Positions 52,042-61,325 of a DNA stretch of 64,000 bases are shown here, piece after piece. This stretch comes from Mucilaginibacter phenanthrenivorans (GTDB taxonomy: Bacteria > Bacteroidota > Bacteroidia > Sphingobacteriales > Sphingobacteriaceae): contig NZ_JAHVAP010000016.1 of assembly GCF_024721155.1 (NCBI RefSeq), forward strand, positions 1-64,000, read 5' to 3'. Made by a program: the position numbers and the translations under genes. The notes under the pieces are model-generated. The model was not told the DNA's origin, ran no database searches, and saw only the letters and a list, made by a program, of their open reading frames with translations. Each line of letters opens with the position of its first letter. The stretch's first letter is position 1.

Positions 52042-52398
52042 ATGGCAAAACGCATTTTAGTATTGGATGATAACCAGGACATACTGGATATAGTTCATGA
52101 AACATTAACCTACGAAGACTTTGAGGTGCAAAGCACCCCAAGTAGCGATAAGGTTATCTCGTTAGCAGAAATATTTATACCCGACCTTGTTATCCTCGAC
52201 TACCGGGTTGCAGGCGCAAACGGCGGTGAGATTTGTATGCAAATTAAATCACACCCTCGATTTAAAGATGTTCCGGTTATTATTTACTCAGCTTACATAA
52301 ATGATAATAGCGAATTGCTCGCCTACGGCTGCGATGCAATAATTAACAAACCATTTGACTTATCTGAATTGGTAGAAAAAGTTAATAGTCTGATATAA
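52042..52398 (+). CDS. Single-domain (receiver-only) response regulator 1
   Basis: A 118-residue receiver domain with no output domain. All key residues are present: acidic pair D9/D10 (VLDDNQD), phospho-acceptor D53 (LDYRVAG), S83 (YSAY) and K103 (INKPFDL). It can therefore be phosphorylated by a histidine kinase not present here and acts by protein contact, as CheY or Spo0F do. First gene of the 52-54 kb cassette containing two small zinc-ribbon proteins and a second receiver. Confidence 0.92.
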   Translation: MAKRILVLDDNQDILDIVHETLTYEDFEVQSTPSSDKVISLAEIFIPDLVILDYRVAGANGGEICMQIKSHPRFKDVPVIIYSAYINDNSELLAYGCDAIINKPFDLSELVEKVNSLI

Positions 52399-52478
52399 AG
52401 TAAACCAATCAGGGAGGCTTAAATCAATGTCGCGATGCAATTGAACCAAAGTGTTGAATATTATTAATTCAAAAGAAA

Positions 52479-52583
52479 TTAACTATTGAACTAATACAAT
52501 TTTAACACACGGAAATTAATTATAATTTAACCGTTATTTTCTTCTTTTTGTAACTTTATCGCTATATTTGGTTCAATAGTTAA
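52479..52583. repeat. 13-bp perfect inverted repeat flanking a putative promoter
   Basis: TTAACTATTGAAC (52479-52491) and GTTCAATAGTTAA (52571-52583) are perfect complements 79 bases apart. The sequence TATATTTG at 52563-52570, an exact TAnnTTTG box, lies just inside the right arm and points toward the zinc-ribbon gene at 52604. The layout is like an invertible promoter, but no recombinase is in the window and a chance match in AT-rich DNA is possible. Confidence 0.4.
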
Positions 52584-52603
52584 GTAAAGACATACCCCTA
52601 TTT

Positions 52604-52795
52604 ATGGTCGCTTCATTAGGCACTGATGCCAAAACTGTCTCAGGATATAAACGAATGTATTATTGCCCTAAATGCAAGGGCCAGGTTACCGACCGTGTCC
52701 ACAGAAGTTGGTTTGTGAAATTCTTTTTATTTTGGCTTCCGGCAAAAAGATTTTTTTGCTACGCCTGCAAAACCAAACACCATTTTTTTAGCTAA
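52604..52795 (+). CDS. Small double-CX2C (zinc-ribbon-like) protein 1
   Basis: A 63-residue protein with C21PKC24 and C52YAC55, separated by 27 residues, and a central VHRSWFVKFFLFWLPAKRFF segment that is basic and hydrophobic. It is a clear paralogue of the next gene, with the same CX2C-X27-CX2C spacing and the same VHRSWF core. The four Cys should bind zinc. The Phe/Leu/Trp-rich middle could touch membrane or a partner. No known family is assigned; similar short proteins are common in Sphingobacteriaceae as I recall. Sits between two receiver proteins. Confidence 0.7.
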   Translation: MVASLGTDAKTVSGYKRMYYCPKCKGQVTDRVHRSWFVKFFLFWLPAKRFFCYACKTKHHFFS

Positions 52796-52902
52796 GCTGG
52801 GCAAAACCCCCAAGGCTGGTTAGTGAAATAATATTTGAATGATTCCAAATATTATCGGCTAATATTTTCTATATTTAAAGTGCGTTTTAAATTTGATAAA
52901 TT

Positions 52903-53088
52903 TTGGCTGAAAAAAAACTTAAAAAGAGGGGATACTCCTGTACTAAGTGTGGCACTCCCTTTCACTTCCAGGTGCATAGAAGTTGGTTCATGAAAAAGCT
53001 CTCCTTGATATTGCCCCTCAAGAAATTTTATTGCGCAAAATGCAAAACCGGATCGTACGTGCTTTTGAAAAAAGAATCAGCGGCATAA
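52903..53088 (+). CDS. Small double-CX2C (zinc-ribbon-like) protein 2
   Basis: A 61-residue paralogue of the preceding gene: C13TKC16 and C44AKC47 with the same 27-residue spacing and the core VHRSWFMKKLSLILPLKKFY. It needs a TTG start at 52903, because a stop codon lies two codons upstream and the next in-frame ATG is inside the core. The conserved motifs support the frame. A basic N terminus (MAEKKLKKRG) and tail (LLKKESAA) differ from paralogue 1. Function unknown. Confidence 0.65.
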   Translation: MAEKKLKKRGYSCTKCGTPFHFQVHRSWFMKKLSLILPLKKFYCAKCKTGSYVLLKKESAA

Positions 53089-53483
53089 TGATTGGCCGGT
53101 AGCAACCCCATAACATATCTCGAATACCAACTGCCTTGCCGAACACCAGCATTGTAATTCATTTTTATTATAGCGGTTGTTTTGAACAATAGTTTAGAAA
53201 TCTGAACATATTTCCAGAAAACCCAACAATAAACCGCGATATCCTTGTTAATATTTTATTTTTAGTGTAAAAAGTTATGAATCGCTATCCCGCTATAAAA
53301 ACGCTTTTCTTAACCTGCTTGCTATAAATATATTCAGCATGTTAATAAAACTAGTGGCACCGGTGACGAATATGGTATAATAATTGTTGGCTTCACACAT
53401 AATTATTATTGTATTTTGCCGAGATTTAACGGTATAGCTAATTATTATACCTTTTATGAATTACCTTTTAACCACTATTTAAA
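53089..53483. other. 395-base gap before response regulator 2, with an inverted repeat
   Basis: No gene is seen; the longest ATG frame (16 codons at about 53277) is not credible. A 12-bp perfect inverted repeat GGTATAATAATT (53374-53385) and AATTATTATACC (53440-53451) encloses 54 bases, including GTATTTTG. This is the second gap in the cassette with a long-range inverted repeat. Otherwise AT-rich with no repeat-family members recognised. Confidence 0.5.
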
Positions 53484-53843
53484 ATGCGCAGGATATTAGC
53501 GGTGGACGATGACAAAGACATTTTGGATGTTTTACAATTTATTTTAGAAGATTCAGGATATGAGGTGGAAACCCTGTCCGACGGTCATTTCCTGTTTGAA
53601 AAGATCAGGGAAAAAAACCCTGATTTAATTTTACTTGATATTATGCTAGGCAATTTAGATGGCCGCGATCTTTGTAAGGCTGTTAAAAGCACGGTCGACA
53701 CGCATGAAATTCCAGTAATTTTGATCTCGGCTAGCCACGTTGCAGGCTCTAACGGTCAGATAGGCGCCCCGGATGCCTTTATCGCAAAACCATTCGACAT
53801 TGACGACTTGCTGAATGTAATAAAAGGCCAGTTAGCCGCTTAA
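53484..53843 (+). CDS. Single-domain (receiver-only) response regulator 2
   Basis: A 119-residue receiver domain: D8/D9 (VDDDKD), phospho-acceptor D52 (LDIMLGNLDG), S82 (ISAS) and K102 (AKPFDID). It has no output domain. It is only moderately similar to regulator 1 at 52042, so the two are not recent duplicates. Closes the cassette; the next gene is on the other strand. No kinase gene is in the window, so the partner must be elsewhere. Confidence 0.92.
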   Translation: MRRILAVDDDKDILDVLQFILEDSGYEVETLSDGHFLFEKIREKNPDLILLDIMLGNLDGRDLCKAVKSTVDTHEIPVILISASHVAGSNGQIGAPDAFIAKPFDIDDLLNVIKGQLAA

Positions 53844-53896
53844 TATCGGATCTTACCGATTGAGGGGATGACTTCCGTAATTTTTCGCCTGCAGAT

Positions 53897-55024
53897 TTAA
53901 TCGGCTGCCTTTTTAACGCCTAATTCCTTTAGCTCCCTATCAATTCTTGCATTCCACTTTCGTTGCATGATTATATCCGTACCGTGGCGGGTTTCGGTAT
54001 CATATAATTTTTGTAAATTGCTCATTTCGCGATATGCATCCAGATATGCTACATTAATCGGCCCGTCATAATTGGCCGTAGATAATGTTATTTCGTTAAG
54101 CATTCGTTTAAAATGCCCGGCAGCTATTCTTGAGATATCAAAATGCCGCTGCTCGTGATTTAATGTATAATCATTCCGGCTACCAGTTTTAGCCCAGGCC
54201 GCGCTTTTCGGCAGGCAAACTTTAATTGCCAGGCGCAAGTTGATCACTCCCTTTACAACTTCGGTACGCTCATCATAGCCGAGTGTGGGAAATACTTCCG
54301 CTTCGTACTTACTGTTTGGAACTATCGATTGAAAATCGGACCAGGTTAGCGGGCGGCTAACGCTGTAATAAATACTGTCCCCCTCTGGTTTCTCGTTATA
54401 ATCAGAAAAAGTTATTTTAATTCCGTGGGCCAGTTTAATATTTGTATTAACCTGTGCATTCATCCAATTATTGAGATATAGAAGCCCGCCTTCCAATGCC
54501 TGCCGTAAAAAGGGCTCAACATTAGCCGCCCGTGTGGCATCACGGGTATAAACCACTCCCCCTTTATATTCAGCTAATGCAAGCGGTTCATCTTCTCCCC
54601 TGTCTATATCAAACGAAAAAGCAAGGCTAACACGCCCCTCCACTTTGTTACCCGGGAATTCAGTCTCCATTATATCAACTTTTTTGAGTGCGATAATTAC
54701 AGGCCGTAGCCCCTTATTTTTTGGCAAGCTATGGTCAATAAACCAGCTGATTGCAGTTAATGCCCCGCCCTGCAAATCAACCGGATATGTTTTGGCCGTT
54801 GTACCGATTGTGGTTAATGAAGGCATCAAATGCGCAACAGCGCCGCGATCTTGCCGCTCATCTACTACTTTAGAGACATAAAATTCCGTGGGGACTATCT
54901 GTAACTTTTCATCCGCCAAAACAATATTCCCATTTTGGGCCTGAACCGATAGAAAACCAGAAAGGACAATCAAAAGCAAGATAAGGCCATGCAAGTATTT
55001 AATTTTAGGAAATAAGTTGATCAT
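53897..55024 (-). CDS. Secreted DUF922-type putative zinc protease
   Basis: About 375 residues from the ATG at 55024, which gives signal peptide MINLFPKIKYLHGLILLLIVLSGFLSVQAQ; the ATG at 55072 would put 16 residues before it. The C-terminal half contains NYTLNHEQRHFDISRI, with a HExxH-like HEQRH, the zinc motif of DUF922 secreted proteases as I recall. The preceding domain (SVSRPLTWSDFQSIVPNSKY) is also typical. The N-terminal 190 residues are an uncharacterised beta-rich domain. Probably periplasmic. Stands alone, divergent from the TPR gene. Confidence 0.75.
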   Translation of the reverse strand: MINLFPKIKYLHGLILLLIVLSGFLSVQAQNGNIVLADEKLQIVPTEFYVSKVVDERQDRGAVAHLMPSLTTIGTTAKTYPVDLQGGALTAISWFIDHSLPKNKGLRPVIIALKKVDIMETEFPGNKVEGRVSLAFSFDIDRGEDEPLALAEYKGGVVYTRDATRAANVEPFLRQALEGGLLYLNNWMNAQVNTNIKLAHGIKITFSDYNEKPEGDSIYYSVSRPLTWSDFQSIVPNSKYEAEVFPTLGYDERTEVVKGVINLRLAIKVCLPKSAAWAKTGSRNDYTLNHEQRHFDISRIAAGHFKRMLNEITLSTANYDGPINVAYLDAYREMSNLQKLYDTETRHGTDIIMQRKWNARIDRELKELGVKKAAD

Positions 55025-55280
55025 TGCAAATAATAACGTTGCCGGTAGCGACCTATTGCATTGCAATTTCATGAAACAACCTGAGAGCGAGTATAATACA
55101 CCGGCAAACCAATGCTGCTTATTTTATCGTTGCCTTTTTAACAATTAGTAAAGTTTTCCACAACTATACCATGCAATATTTACTATTCGTTAAAACCGAT
55201 GTTCTCCACACTATGTGAATTACTTATGTGGAATACTCTTTTGCGTTTCGTTATTTTCGCAAATCGTTAGTTCGCTCCTT

Positions 55281-58200
55281 ATGATAAAACTAAAATACAT
55301 CTCCTTTCTTGTACCTATATTTCTCGTTATAACTGCCAGCGCACAGCAGAACCCCGCATTTGACATTCATCGCACTTATCATGCTGCTACAGAACTGCTT
55401 GACAAGGAAAAATATGTTGCCGCTGCAGAACAATTTCGTTTGGTTGAAACATCAAGAGTTAAAACAACCACACAGCCAAAGTTTGAGTCTGAAGTATCTT
55501 TAATAAAAGAAAACTCCCAATATTATGAAGCTTTATGTGCGCTTGAGTTGGGGAATGATGATGCTGAAAGCTTGTTTTTACGTTTTATAAAGGAACACCC
55601 GGAAAACCCGTTAACCAAGCTTGCCTATTTCCAGATCGGCCGCTCCTACTCACGCCAGGGAAAATATACCGACGCCTTACGCTGGTTTGATAAGGTGCAG
55701 GCTGGCGAACTAAGCGGACGTGAGAATATCGAGTATAAATTTCGTAAAGGCTACGCATATTTTGAAACAAACGACTATAAAAATGCCCAACAACTATTCA
55801 GCGAAGTAAAAAATACGCACTCACCATTTACCGATGATGCTGTTTATTATTTTGCTTACATAGCTTATTTAAATAAGGATTATCATCTTGCGCTCGTCAA
55901 TTTCGAAAGGTTAAAGAACTCAAAAAAATATATCAGCAGCTATCCCTATTATATTACAGCAGTTTACTTTCTTGACCAGCGGTACGACGATGTAATTAAC
56001 TACGCAGTTCCAATTGTAAAAAGCACCCACCAGCAGCACGAAACCGAAATGCTGCGCATAATTGCCGCATCTTATTTCGCAAAGGCTAACTATGATAAAG
56101 CTGCTGAATACTATTCACGCTTTGAGGATGAGGACCAGGGCCGCACCCAAAACACGCAGGACAGCTATCAGATGGGCTATACCTATTTTAAGGTGGGCAA
56201 CAATGCAAAGGCAGCAACCGAACTGGAAAAGCTACAACAGGGGAATGATGTGTTTAGTCAGAACGGTAATTACACACTGGGTAATGTGTTCCTAAAAATG
56301 AACAACAAGCAAAATGCCCGCAGCGCCTTTTTTGCAGCATCGCGGCTTAGCTTTGACAAGCAATTACAGGAAGACGCCTTATATGAATACGCCAAGCTAT
56401 CATACGAGCTTGATTTTAATACCCAGGCGTTGGAAGCCACCCGTGCTTATTTAAAAAACTATCCGCGCTCAACCCGCACCGACGAGGTTAAAACCTTGCT
56501 GGGCGAGGAACTGCTTAACTCTCATAATTACAAAGAAGCCGTTGAGATCCTGGAGCCTATCCCTAATAAATCTGCAAGTGCCCAGGCTGCCTATCAAAAG
56601 GTAACCTATTACCGCGGCCTTGAATTTTACAATGAACGCGCTTTTGAAAATGCGATTGGGATCTTCTTACGCTCGTTAAAAAACCCGGTTGACAATAAAA
56701 TTGAAGTGATGACCACCTACTGGATGGCTGAAGCTATGTACGAGGTGCGGAAGTATGGCGAGTCGGTTGAGAATTTTGAGAAGTTTTTAGACTTCCCGGA
56801 GGCCAGCCAAACCAATGTGTACAATTATGCTAATTATGCTTTGGCCTATGCAGCATTTTATGGCGAGCAATACAAAAAGGCTGCAACCTATTTCCAGAAA
56901 TTTTTACAGGGCGAGGAAACCGACCCTAATACCATTAACGATGCAGTCACCCGCCTTGGCGACAGTTATTTTGTAATGAAAAACTATGGCAAGGCCATGG
57001 AATACTATAACCGCATAATTGACAAGCACTCATCAGGCGAGGATTATGCCTTATTTCAGCGCGGGATGATCCAGGGATTACAGGGATCTCCGGATACTAA
57101 AATAGCTACGCTTACCGATCTGTTGAATAAGTTCCCGAATTCGGATTATGCTGATGATGCCTCCTTCGAAATTGGTTATACCTATTATGTAAAAAATGAG
57201 GGTGACAAGGCAAAAAGCGGATTAGCGGCAATGATCCAGAAATACCCGACCAGCAGCTATGTGCCGAGGGCATTGATTACCACTGGGCTTATCGATTATA
57301 ATGCCGGCAACGATTCATTGGCTGTGACTTCATTTAAGCAAGTAATAAAAGATTATTCATCAAGCGACGAGGCCAAGCTGGCGTTAAAACAGGTTGAAAA
57401 GATCTATACGGATAAAGGCGATGCACAAACGTTTATTAACTATGCTGCTACCACACCTATCGCTAACTATACTACGGCCGACCAGGAGAACATCATGATC
57501 ACCGCAGCCAATAACCTGTATGTTAAAGGCGATTGGCAGGGAACAGTTGGCGCAGTAAATGCCTATTACGATAAATTCCCGAACAAGCCGATCTACGAAA
57601 AACAGGCAAGATTTATCCGTGCGCAAAGCCTGGTGAATTTAAACCGGCTTGACGAGGCTGTTACTGATTATAACGTAATACTGAACGACTGGACCAGTCC
57701 TTATACCGAGCAATCGCTTATAAGTATGGCGAAGCTTTACATCAACCAAAAGAAATATAACGAGGCAATTCCGTTCTTAAAGAAGCTTGAAACAAATTCG
57801 GAATATAAAGCTGATTATACATTTGCTATTAACAACCTGCTGCTTTGCTACGCACAAATGGAAATGCCTGATGATGCGCTGAACTATGTTAAACTGGTGC
57901 GCGGCAATGATAAAACGGCTCAGGAGGATAAATTTAAGACCGGCCTTTATGCGGGGCAAGCGTACCTGCAAAAAGGCGATACTACTACAGCGGTTAAAGA
58001 GTTTGATTATACCGTTACCAATACTAAAACAATAGCTGCCGCTGAAGCAAAATATAATATCGCACTCATCCAATACCAGAAACACAATTATAAAACATCG
58101 CAAAAAACATGTTTTGAATTGGTAAAGGACCTGCCTAACTATGATTACTGGGTAACCAAGACATTTGTACTATTAGCCGATAACTACGTTGCGCTAAAGG

Positions 58201-58367
58201 ATACCTTCCAGGCTAAGGCAACCCTGCAAAGCGTAATAGATAACTATAAGGGCGACGACGACATTTTGCCGGCTGCGAAACAAAAGCTCGACCAGTTAAA
58301 TGGCGGGGCTAAGACAGATGCAAGACCAGCCGGAACAGAAGAAAAGAAACAGGATAACAAAGAATAA
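55281..58367 (+). CDS. Large periplasmic TPR-repeat protein
   Basis: About 1028 residues; the ATG at 55281 (MIKLKYISFLVPIFLVIT) gives a signal peptide ending ASAQ, whereas the frame from 55215 begins at a GTG. The whole mature part is a solenoid of TPR units (for example LAYFQIGRSYSRQGKYTDALRWFDKV and ALYEYAKLSYELDFNTQALEATRAYL), more than twenty by eye, of the BamD/YbgF-like tol-pal type. It ends in a charged tail. It lies two bases before the barrel gene at 58370, so co-translation is likely. Suggested role: scaffold on the periplasmic face of the outer membrane, linked to the downstream TonB system. Confidence 0.85.
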   Translation: MIKLKYISFLVPIFLVITASAQQNPAFDIHRTYHAATELLDKEKYVAAAEQFRLVETSRVKTTTQPKFESEVSLIKENSQYYEALCALELGNDDAESLFLRFIKEHPENPLTKLAYFQIGRSYSRQGKYTDALRWFDKVQAGELSGRENIEYKFRKGYAYFETNDYKNAQQLFSEVKNTHSPFTDDAVYYFAYIAYLNKDYHLALVNFERLKNSKKYISSYPYYITAVYFLDQRYDDVINYAVPIVKSTHQQHETEMLRIIAASYFAKANYDKAAEYYSRFEDEDQGRTQNTQDSYQMGYTYFKVGNNAKAATELEKLQQGNDVFSQNGNYTLGNVFLKMNNKQNARSAFFAASRLSFDKQLQEDALYEYAKLSYELDFNTQALEATRAYLKNYPRSTRTDEVKTLLGEELLNSHNYKEAVEILEPIPNKSASAQAAYQKVTYYRGLEFYNERAFENAIGIFLRSLKNPVDNKIEVMTTYWMAEAMYEVRKYGESVENFEKFLDFPEASQTNVYNYANYALAYAAFYGEQYKKAATYFQKFLQGEETDPNTINDAVTRLGDSYFVMKNYGKAMEYYNRIIDKHSSGEDYALFQRGMIQGLQGSPDTKIATLTDLLNKFPNSDYADDASFEIGYTYYVKNEGDKAKSGLAAMIQKYPTSSYVPRALITTGLIDYNAGNDSLAVTSFKQVIKDYSSSDEAKLALKQVEKIYTDKGDAQTFINYAATTPIANYTTADQENIMITAANNLYVKGDWQGTVGAVNAYYDKFPNKPIYEKQARFIRAQSLVNLNRLDEAVTDYNVILNDWTSPYTEQSLISMAKLYINQKKYNEAIPFLKKLETNSEYKADYTFAINNLLLCYAQMEMPDDALNYVKLVRGNDKTAQEDKFKTGLYAGQAYLQKGDTTTAVKEFDYTVTNTKTIAAAEAKYNIALIQYQKHNYKTSQKTCFELVKDLPNYDYWVTKTFVLLADNYVALKDTFQAKATLQSVIDNYKGDDDILPAAKQKLDQLNGGAKTDARPAGTEEKKQDNKE

Positions 58368-58369
58368 AA

Positions 58370-60226
58370 ATGAGACAAGCAATGAAATTTAAATATATAT
58401 ACACGCTGCTTACCTTAATAATAGCTTTATACTTTGTCCCTGCGAATGCACAAACAAAGCACAAAGCTAAAAAACCTGCGGCAAAAGCTGCTGTAAAGAA
58501 GGCTGCACCAAAACCGGCAGTTAAAAAACCGGCAAAACCACTAACCGCACAGCAAAAAACAGCGAAAGGGTTAGGCGATGCTGTTGCAAAAGCTGCGGCT
58601 GACACAACAAAAAAGGGTGGCAAAAACGATAGCGGGATAAGCGGCAACCTCTCGGAAGAGATAGTGGTGACTACAGCGTATAAACCTGTATTGGCTGATG
58701 CTGTAAAAATTCGCCGCAATCCCGACCTGGAAGACAAAACACCGTTTAAGGCGCCATTGGTTTATATCCCCATTGATAAAAGGCTGGAGCTTAATACCAG
58801 CATTAAACCACTGGAGGCTATGAAACGCCCTGCTGAACAGGATTCCGTTCCAACCAACAACTATGTAAAAGTTGGTTTAGGTAGCTTAAAAACAACTTAC
58901 GGTGAAGCCTATTTCGCCAATGGCCGCGATGAGGCTTTGCAGATTGGCGGCTACCTGAAACATTTCGCGCAAAACGGAACGTTAGATAAACAGAACTCTG
59001 CTAAAGAGGAAGTGGGCGTGTTTGGCAAAAGCACCGGTGAACTGAATAACATCAGCGGGCGCATCACCTATAATTATAACAGCAATTATTTTTACGGTTA
59101 TGATCAGCTGAACCCGCCAACCATTTTACAGGTTGACAAGCAGCATTTCAGCACACTGGCTGCGGAAGGCGAGCTTGCCAAGAACTACAAAGATGTTGAC
59201 AATGATTTTACCTATGCGTTAAAATTAAAGGGATATACATTCAGCAACGCATACCAGGCTAAGGAAAGCAACGTGGTGTTATCGGGTTTTTTAAACCAAA
59301 CCATTAACCAGTTTTATGCCGGGTTAGCAGCGTCGCTTGATCTGACCACACAAAAGGATAGTTTATATGATCATAACAATAGCCTGGTAAGATTAAATCC
59401 TTATATCAAATTCCAGGGTGATAATTATAAGATTGATGCGGGTGTAAACATTGTAGATCAGTTTGGTTATAAATCTGCATTCTATATATTCCCTGCTGCC
59501 AGGGCCGAACTGCAGGTGATCCCTAAATATGTACGCCTGTTTGTTGAGGCTAAAGGCGATGTGAATAGGTCTTCGATCCATGATTTCTCGATGATCAACC
59601 CTTACCTCGGCCAAAACATTGATCTTGCAAATTCTGTTGACCAGCTTGATATTGCTGCCGGTATAAAAGGAACCATTGCTCCCGGTTTTGGTTTTAAGGC
59701 CACCATTTTCCGCAACGAGGTGAAAAACATGCCATTGTTTGTTAGCGACTTTAATTTTACAACAGGATATAACAGGTTTAAGGTGATCTATGATCCCGGA
59801 AGATCGCGCGTGAGCGGACTAACAGGTGAATTGGATTATAAATTTTCGGAAGATGTTGATATTTTTGGACGCGTAGAATTTAAGGATTACCAGATGGCAA
59901 CGGTTGATGAGCCATGGAACTTGCCTAAGTTTAAGCTGACTGCAGGTACTGTGTTCAGGATTGATAACAAGATCAGCGTATCGGGCACATTGCTGATCCG
60001 CGGATCGACGATGGATCCTTACCAGGTGCAGACCGGTGCAACAACTTTTACTAATGCATCCATCGCGTCGTTTGCTGATTTGAGTGCGGGCGTTGATTAT
60101 AAGGCTACAAACCGGCTTTCGGTATTTGTGCATGTAAACAATATTTTAAACGCAGGCAGCCAAACCTGGTTATTTTATCCTGAGTATGGATTTAATATAT
60201 TTGGCGGTGTTGGATATAGTTTTTAA
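58370..60226 (+). CDS. Outer-membrane beta-barrel with a TonB-receptor-like plug remnant
   Basis: 618 residues; ATG at 58370 or 58382 (MKFKYIYTLLTLIIALYF). The signal is followed by a Lys/Ala/Pro-rich linker (KAKKPAAKAAVKK), unusual for an outer-membrane protein and like the tail of DUF5606. Then comes EEIVVTTAYKPVLADAVKIRR and a barrel of amphipathic strands ending YGFNIFGGVGYSF. No carboxypeptidase-like domain and no complete plug is obvious, so it may be a TonB-dependent receptor relative or a porin-like partner. Placed between the TPR protein and the ExbBD genes, it is probably the barrel of one complex. Confidence 0.72.
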   Translation: MRQAMKFKYIYTLLTLIIALYFVPANAQTKHKAKKPAAKAAVKKAAPKPAVKKPAKPLTAQQKTAKGLGDAVAKAAADTTKKGGKNDSGISGNLSEEIVVTTAYKPVLADAVKIRRNPDLEDKTPFKAPLVYIPIDKRLELNTSIKPLEAMKRPAEQDSVPTNNYVKVGLGSLKTTYGEAYFANGRDEALQIGGYLKHFAQNGTLDKQNSAKEEVGVFGKSTGELNNISGRITYNYNSNYFYGYDQLNPPTILQVDKQHFSTLAAEGELAKNYKDVDNDFTYALKLKGYTFSNAYQAKESNVVLSGFLNQTINQFYAGLAASLDLTTQKDSLYDHNNSLVRLNPYIKFQGDNYKIDAGVNIVDQFGYKSAFYIFPAARAELQVIPKYVRLFVEAKGDVNRSSIHDFSMINPYLGQNIDLANSVDQLDIAAGIKGTIAPGFGFKATIFRNEVKNMPLFVSDFNFTTGYNRFKVIYDPGRSRVSGLTGELDYKFSEDVDIFGRVEFKDYQMATVDEPWNLPKFKLTAGTVFRIDNKISVSGTLLIRGSTMDPYQVQTGATTFTNASIASFADLSAGVDYKATNRLSVFVHVNNILNAGSQTWLFYPEYGFNIFGGVGYSF

Positions 60227-60284
60227 GTTCGGCCCCGTAACTGCGGGTTTTTGATATATTATTATAAACTGTATTTTTAGAGAA

Positions 60285-61325
60285 ATGAATTTAGCCGACT
60301 ATTTAAGCGAATTATTGGGCCAGTACGAAGAAGTAAGCGTACCCGGCCTCGGCTATTTTGTGCGCGAAAGGGTGAACGGCTATTATAATGAAAAGGAATC
60401 CCGCTTTTACCCGCCATACCATAAGGTGAAGTTTGTACCTCAGCCTAAGGATGATGATACCTTTACCCAATATGTTGCGGATAAAAAGAACATCTCCCTG
60501 GCATCTTCGAAGTACTTTGCAGAAAAATTTGTAAGCAAATTGAGGGAACAGGCATTAACAGGCAAATACCTTTTTGCCGACCTCGGCCTATTTTATACAG
60601 ACCAGGATCAGCTTGTTTTTAAGCCCAACGATAAAATAACAGATGATCCGGCCTTTTACGGATATCCGCCATTAAATATTTTCAAACAGGCACAGCAACC
60701 GAATACGCCTTATCAAAAACCGTCATTTACTGAACCTGCACCGGCTTCGGTTTCATCAACCCCGCCCGTACAGGCAGCAGAGGATGACCAGTTTTACGAG
60801 GAGGAAACGAGCGGCAGAAAACGTGTAAATGTTTGGATGATTGTTTTAATTATCATTACCGTTGTAGCGCTGGCCTTATTCGGGGTATACAAGTTTTTCC
60901 CCGCTGCTTTTGACAAGTTGGGGACAACTTTCGGACGGAGCAAGGCAGATACCGCTGTACCTGTTTACAGGCATGAAGTAAAACCTGTGGTGGCAGATAC
61001 AACAAAAAAAGAACAACCAAAGGATACAACTGCTAAGGTTATACCGGCTCCGGCTGCCGTAGTTGACACCACAAAAAAGGAACGTTTTGAGATAATTGAA
61101 AATAGCTTTAGAAAAGAGGCCTTTGCTATATTGGAGGTTACCCATCTAAAGGCCAGAAATGTTAATGACGCTAAGGTACTGACAAAAGAAGAAGCTCCGG
61201 GCACACGCTTCAAAGTTTCTGCAGGAACCTATCCAACAGAAGCCGAAGCTGCAGCAGCTAAGGACGTTTTATTGAAGGCCGGAAAGATCCGGAAGGACTC
61301 ATACATACTACCTATTAAACTTTAA
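60285..61325 (+). CDS. HU-CCDC81-like and SPOR-domain membrane protein
   Basis: 346 residues. N-terminal region (about 1-115: MNLADYLSELLGQYEEVSVPGLGYFV, then KYLFADLGLFYTDQDQLVFKPN) matches the bacterial HU-CCDC81 domain as I know it. A Pro/Gln/Thr-rich linker follows, then one TM helix (VWMIVLIIITVVALALFGVY, about 184-203). A second linker rich in Lys/Thr/Pro leads to a C-terminal SPOR domain (RFKVSAGTYPTEAEAAAAK...ILPIKL), which binds denuded peptidoglycan at division sites. It probably spans the inner membrane with the HU part in the cytoplasm. Its stop overlaps the exbB start by one base (TAATG). Confidence 0.85.
   Translation: MNLADYLSELLGQYEEVSVPGLGYFVRERVNGYYNEKESRFYPPYHKVKFVPQPKDDDTFTQYVADKKNISLASSKYFAEKFVSKLREQALTGKYLFADLGLFYTDQDQLVFKPNDKITDDPAFYGYPPLNIFKQAQQPNTPYQKPSFTEPAPASVSSTPPVQAAEDDQFYEEETSGRKRVNVWMIVLIIITVVALALFGVYKFFPAAFDKLGTTFGRSKADTAVPVYRHEVKPVVADTTKKEQPKDTTAKVIPAPAAVVDTTKKERFEIIENSFRKEAFAILEVTHLKARNVNDAKVLTKEEAPGTRFKVSAGTYPTEAEAAAAKDVLLKAGKIRKDSYILPIKL

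Noticed and set aside
55215..55280. Longer start of the TPR protein at GTG 55215
   Set aside because: The ATG at 55281 begins a normal signal peptide; the extension would place 22 extra residues with a second hydrophobic stretch before it.
58309..58737. Minus-strand frame with Ala/Phe-rich translation at the start of the barrel gene
   Set aside because: Reverse reading of the Lys/Ala/Pro linker; no independent support.
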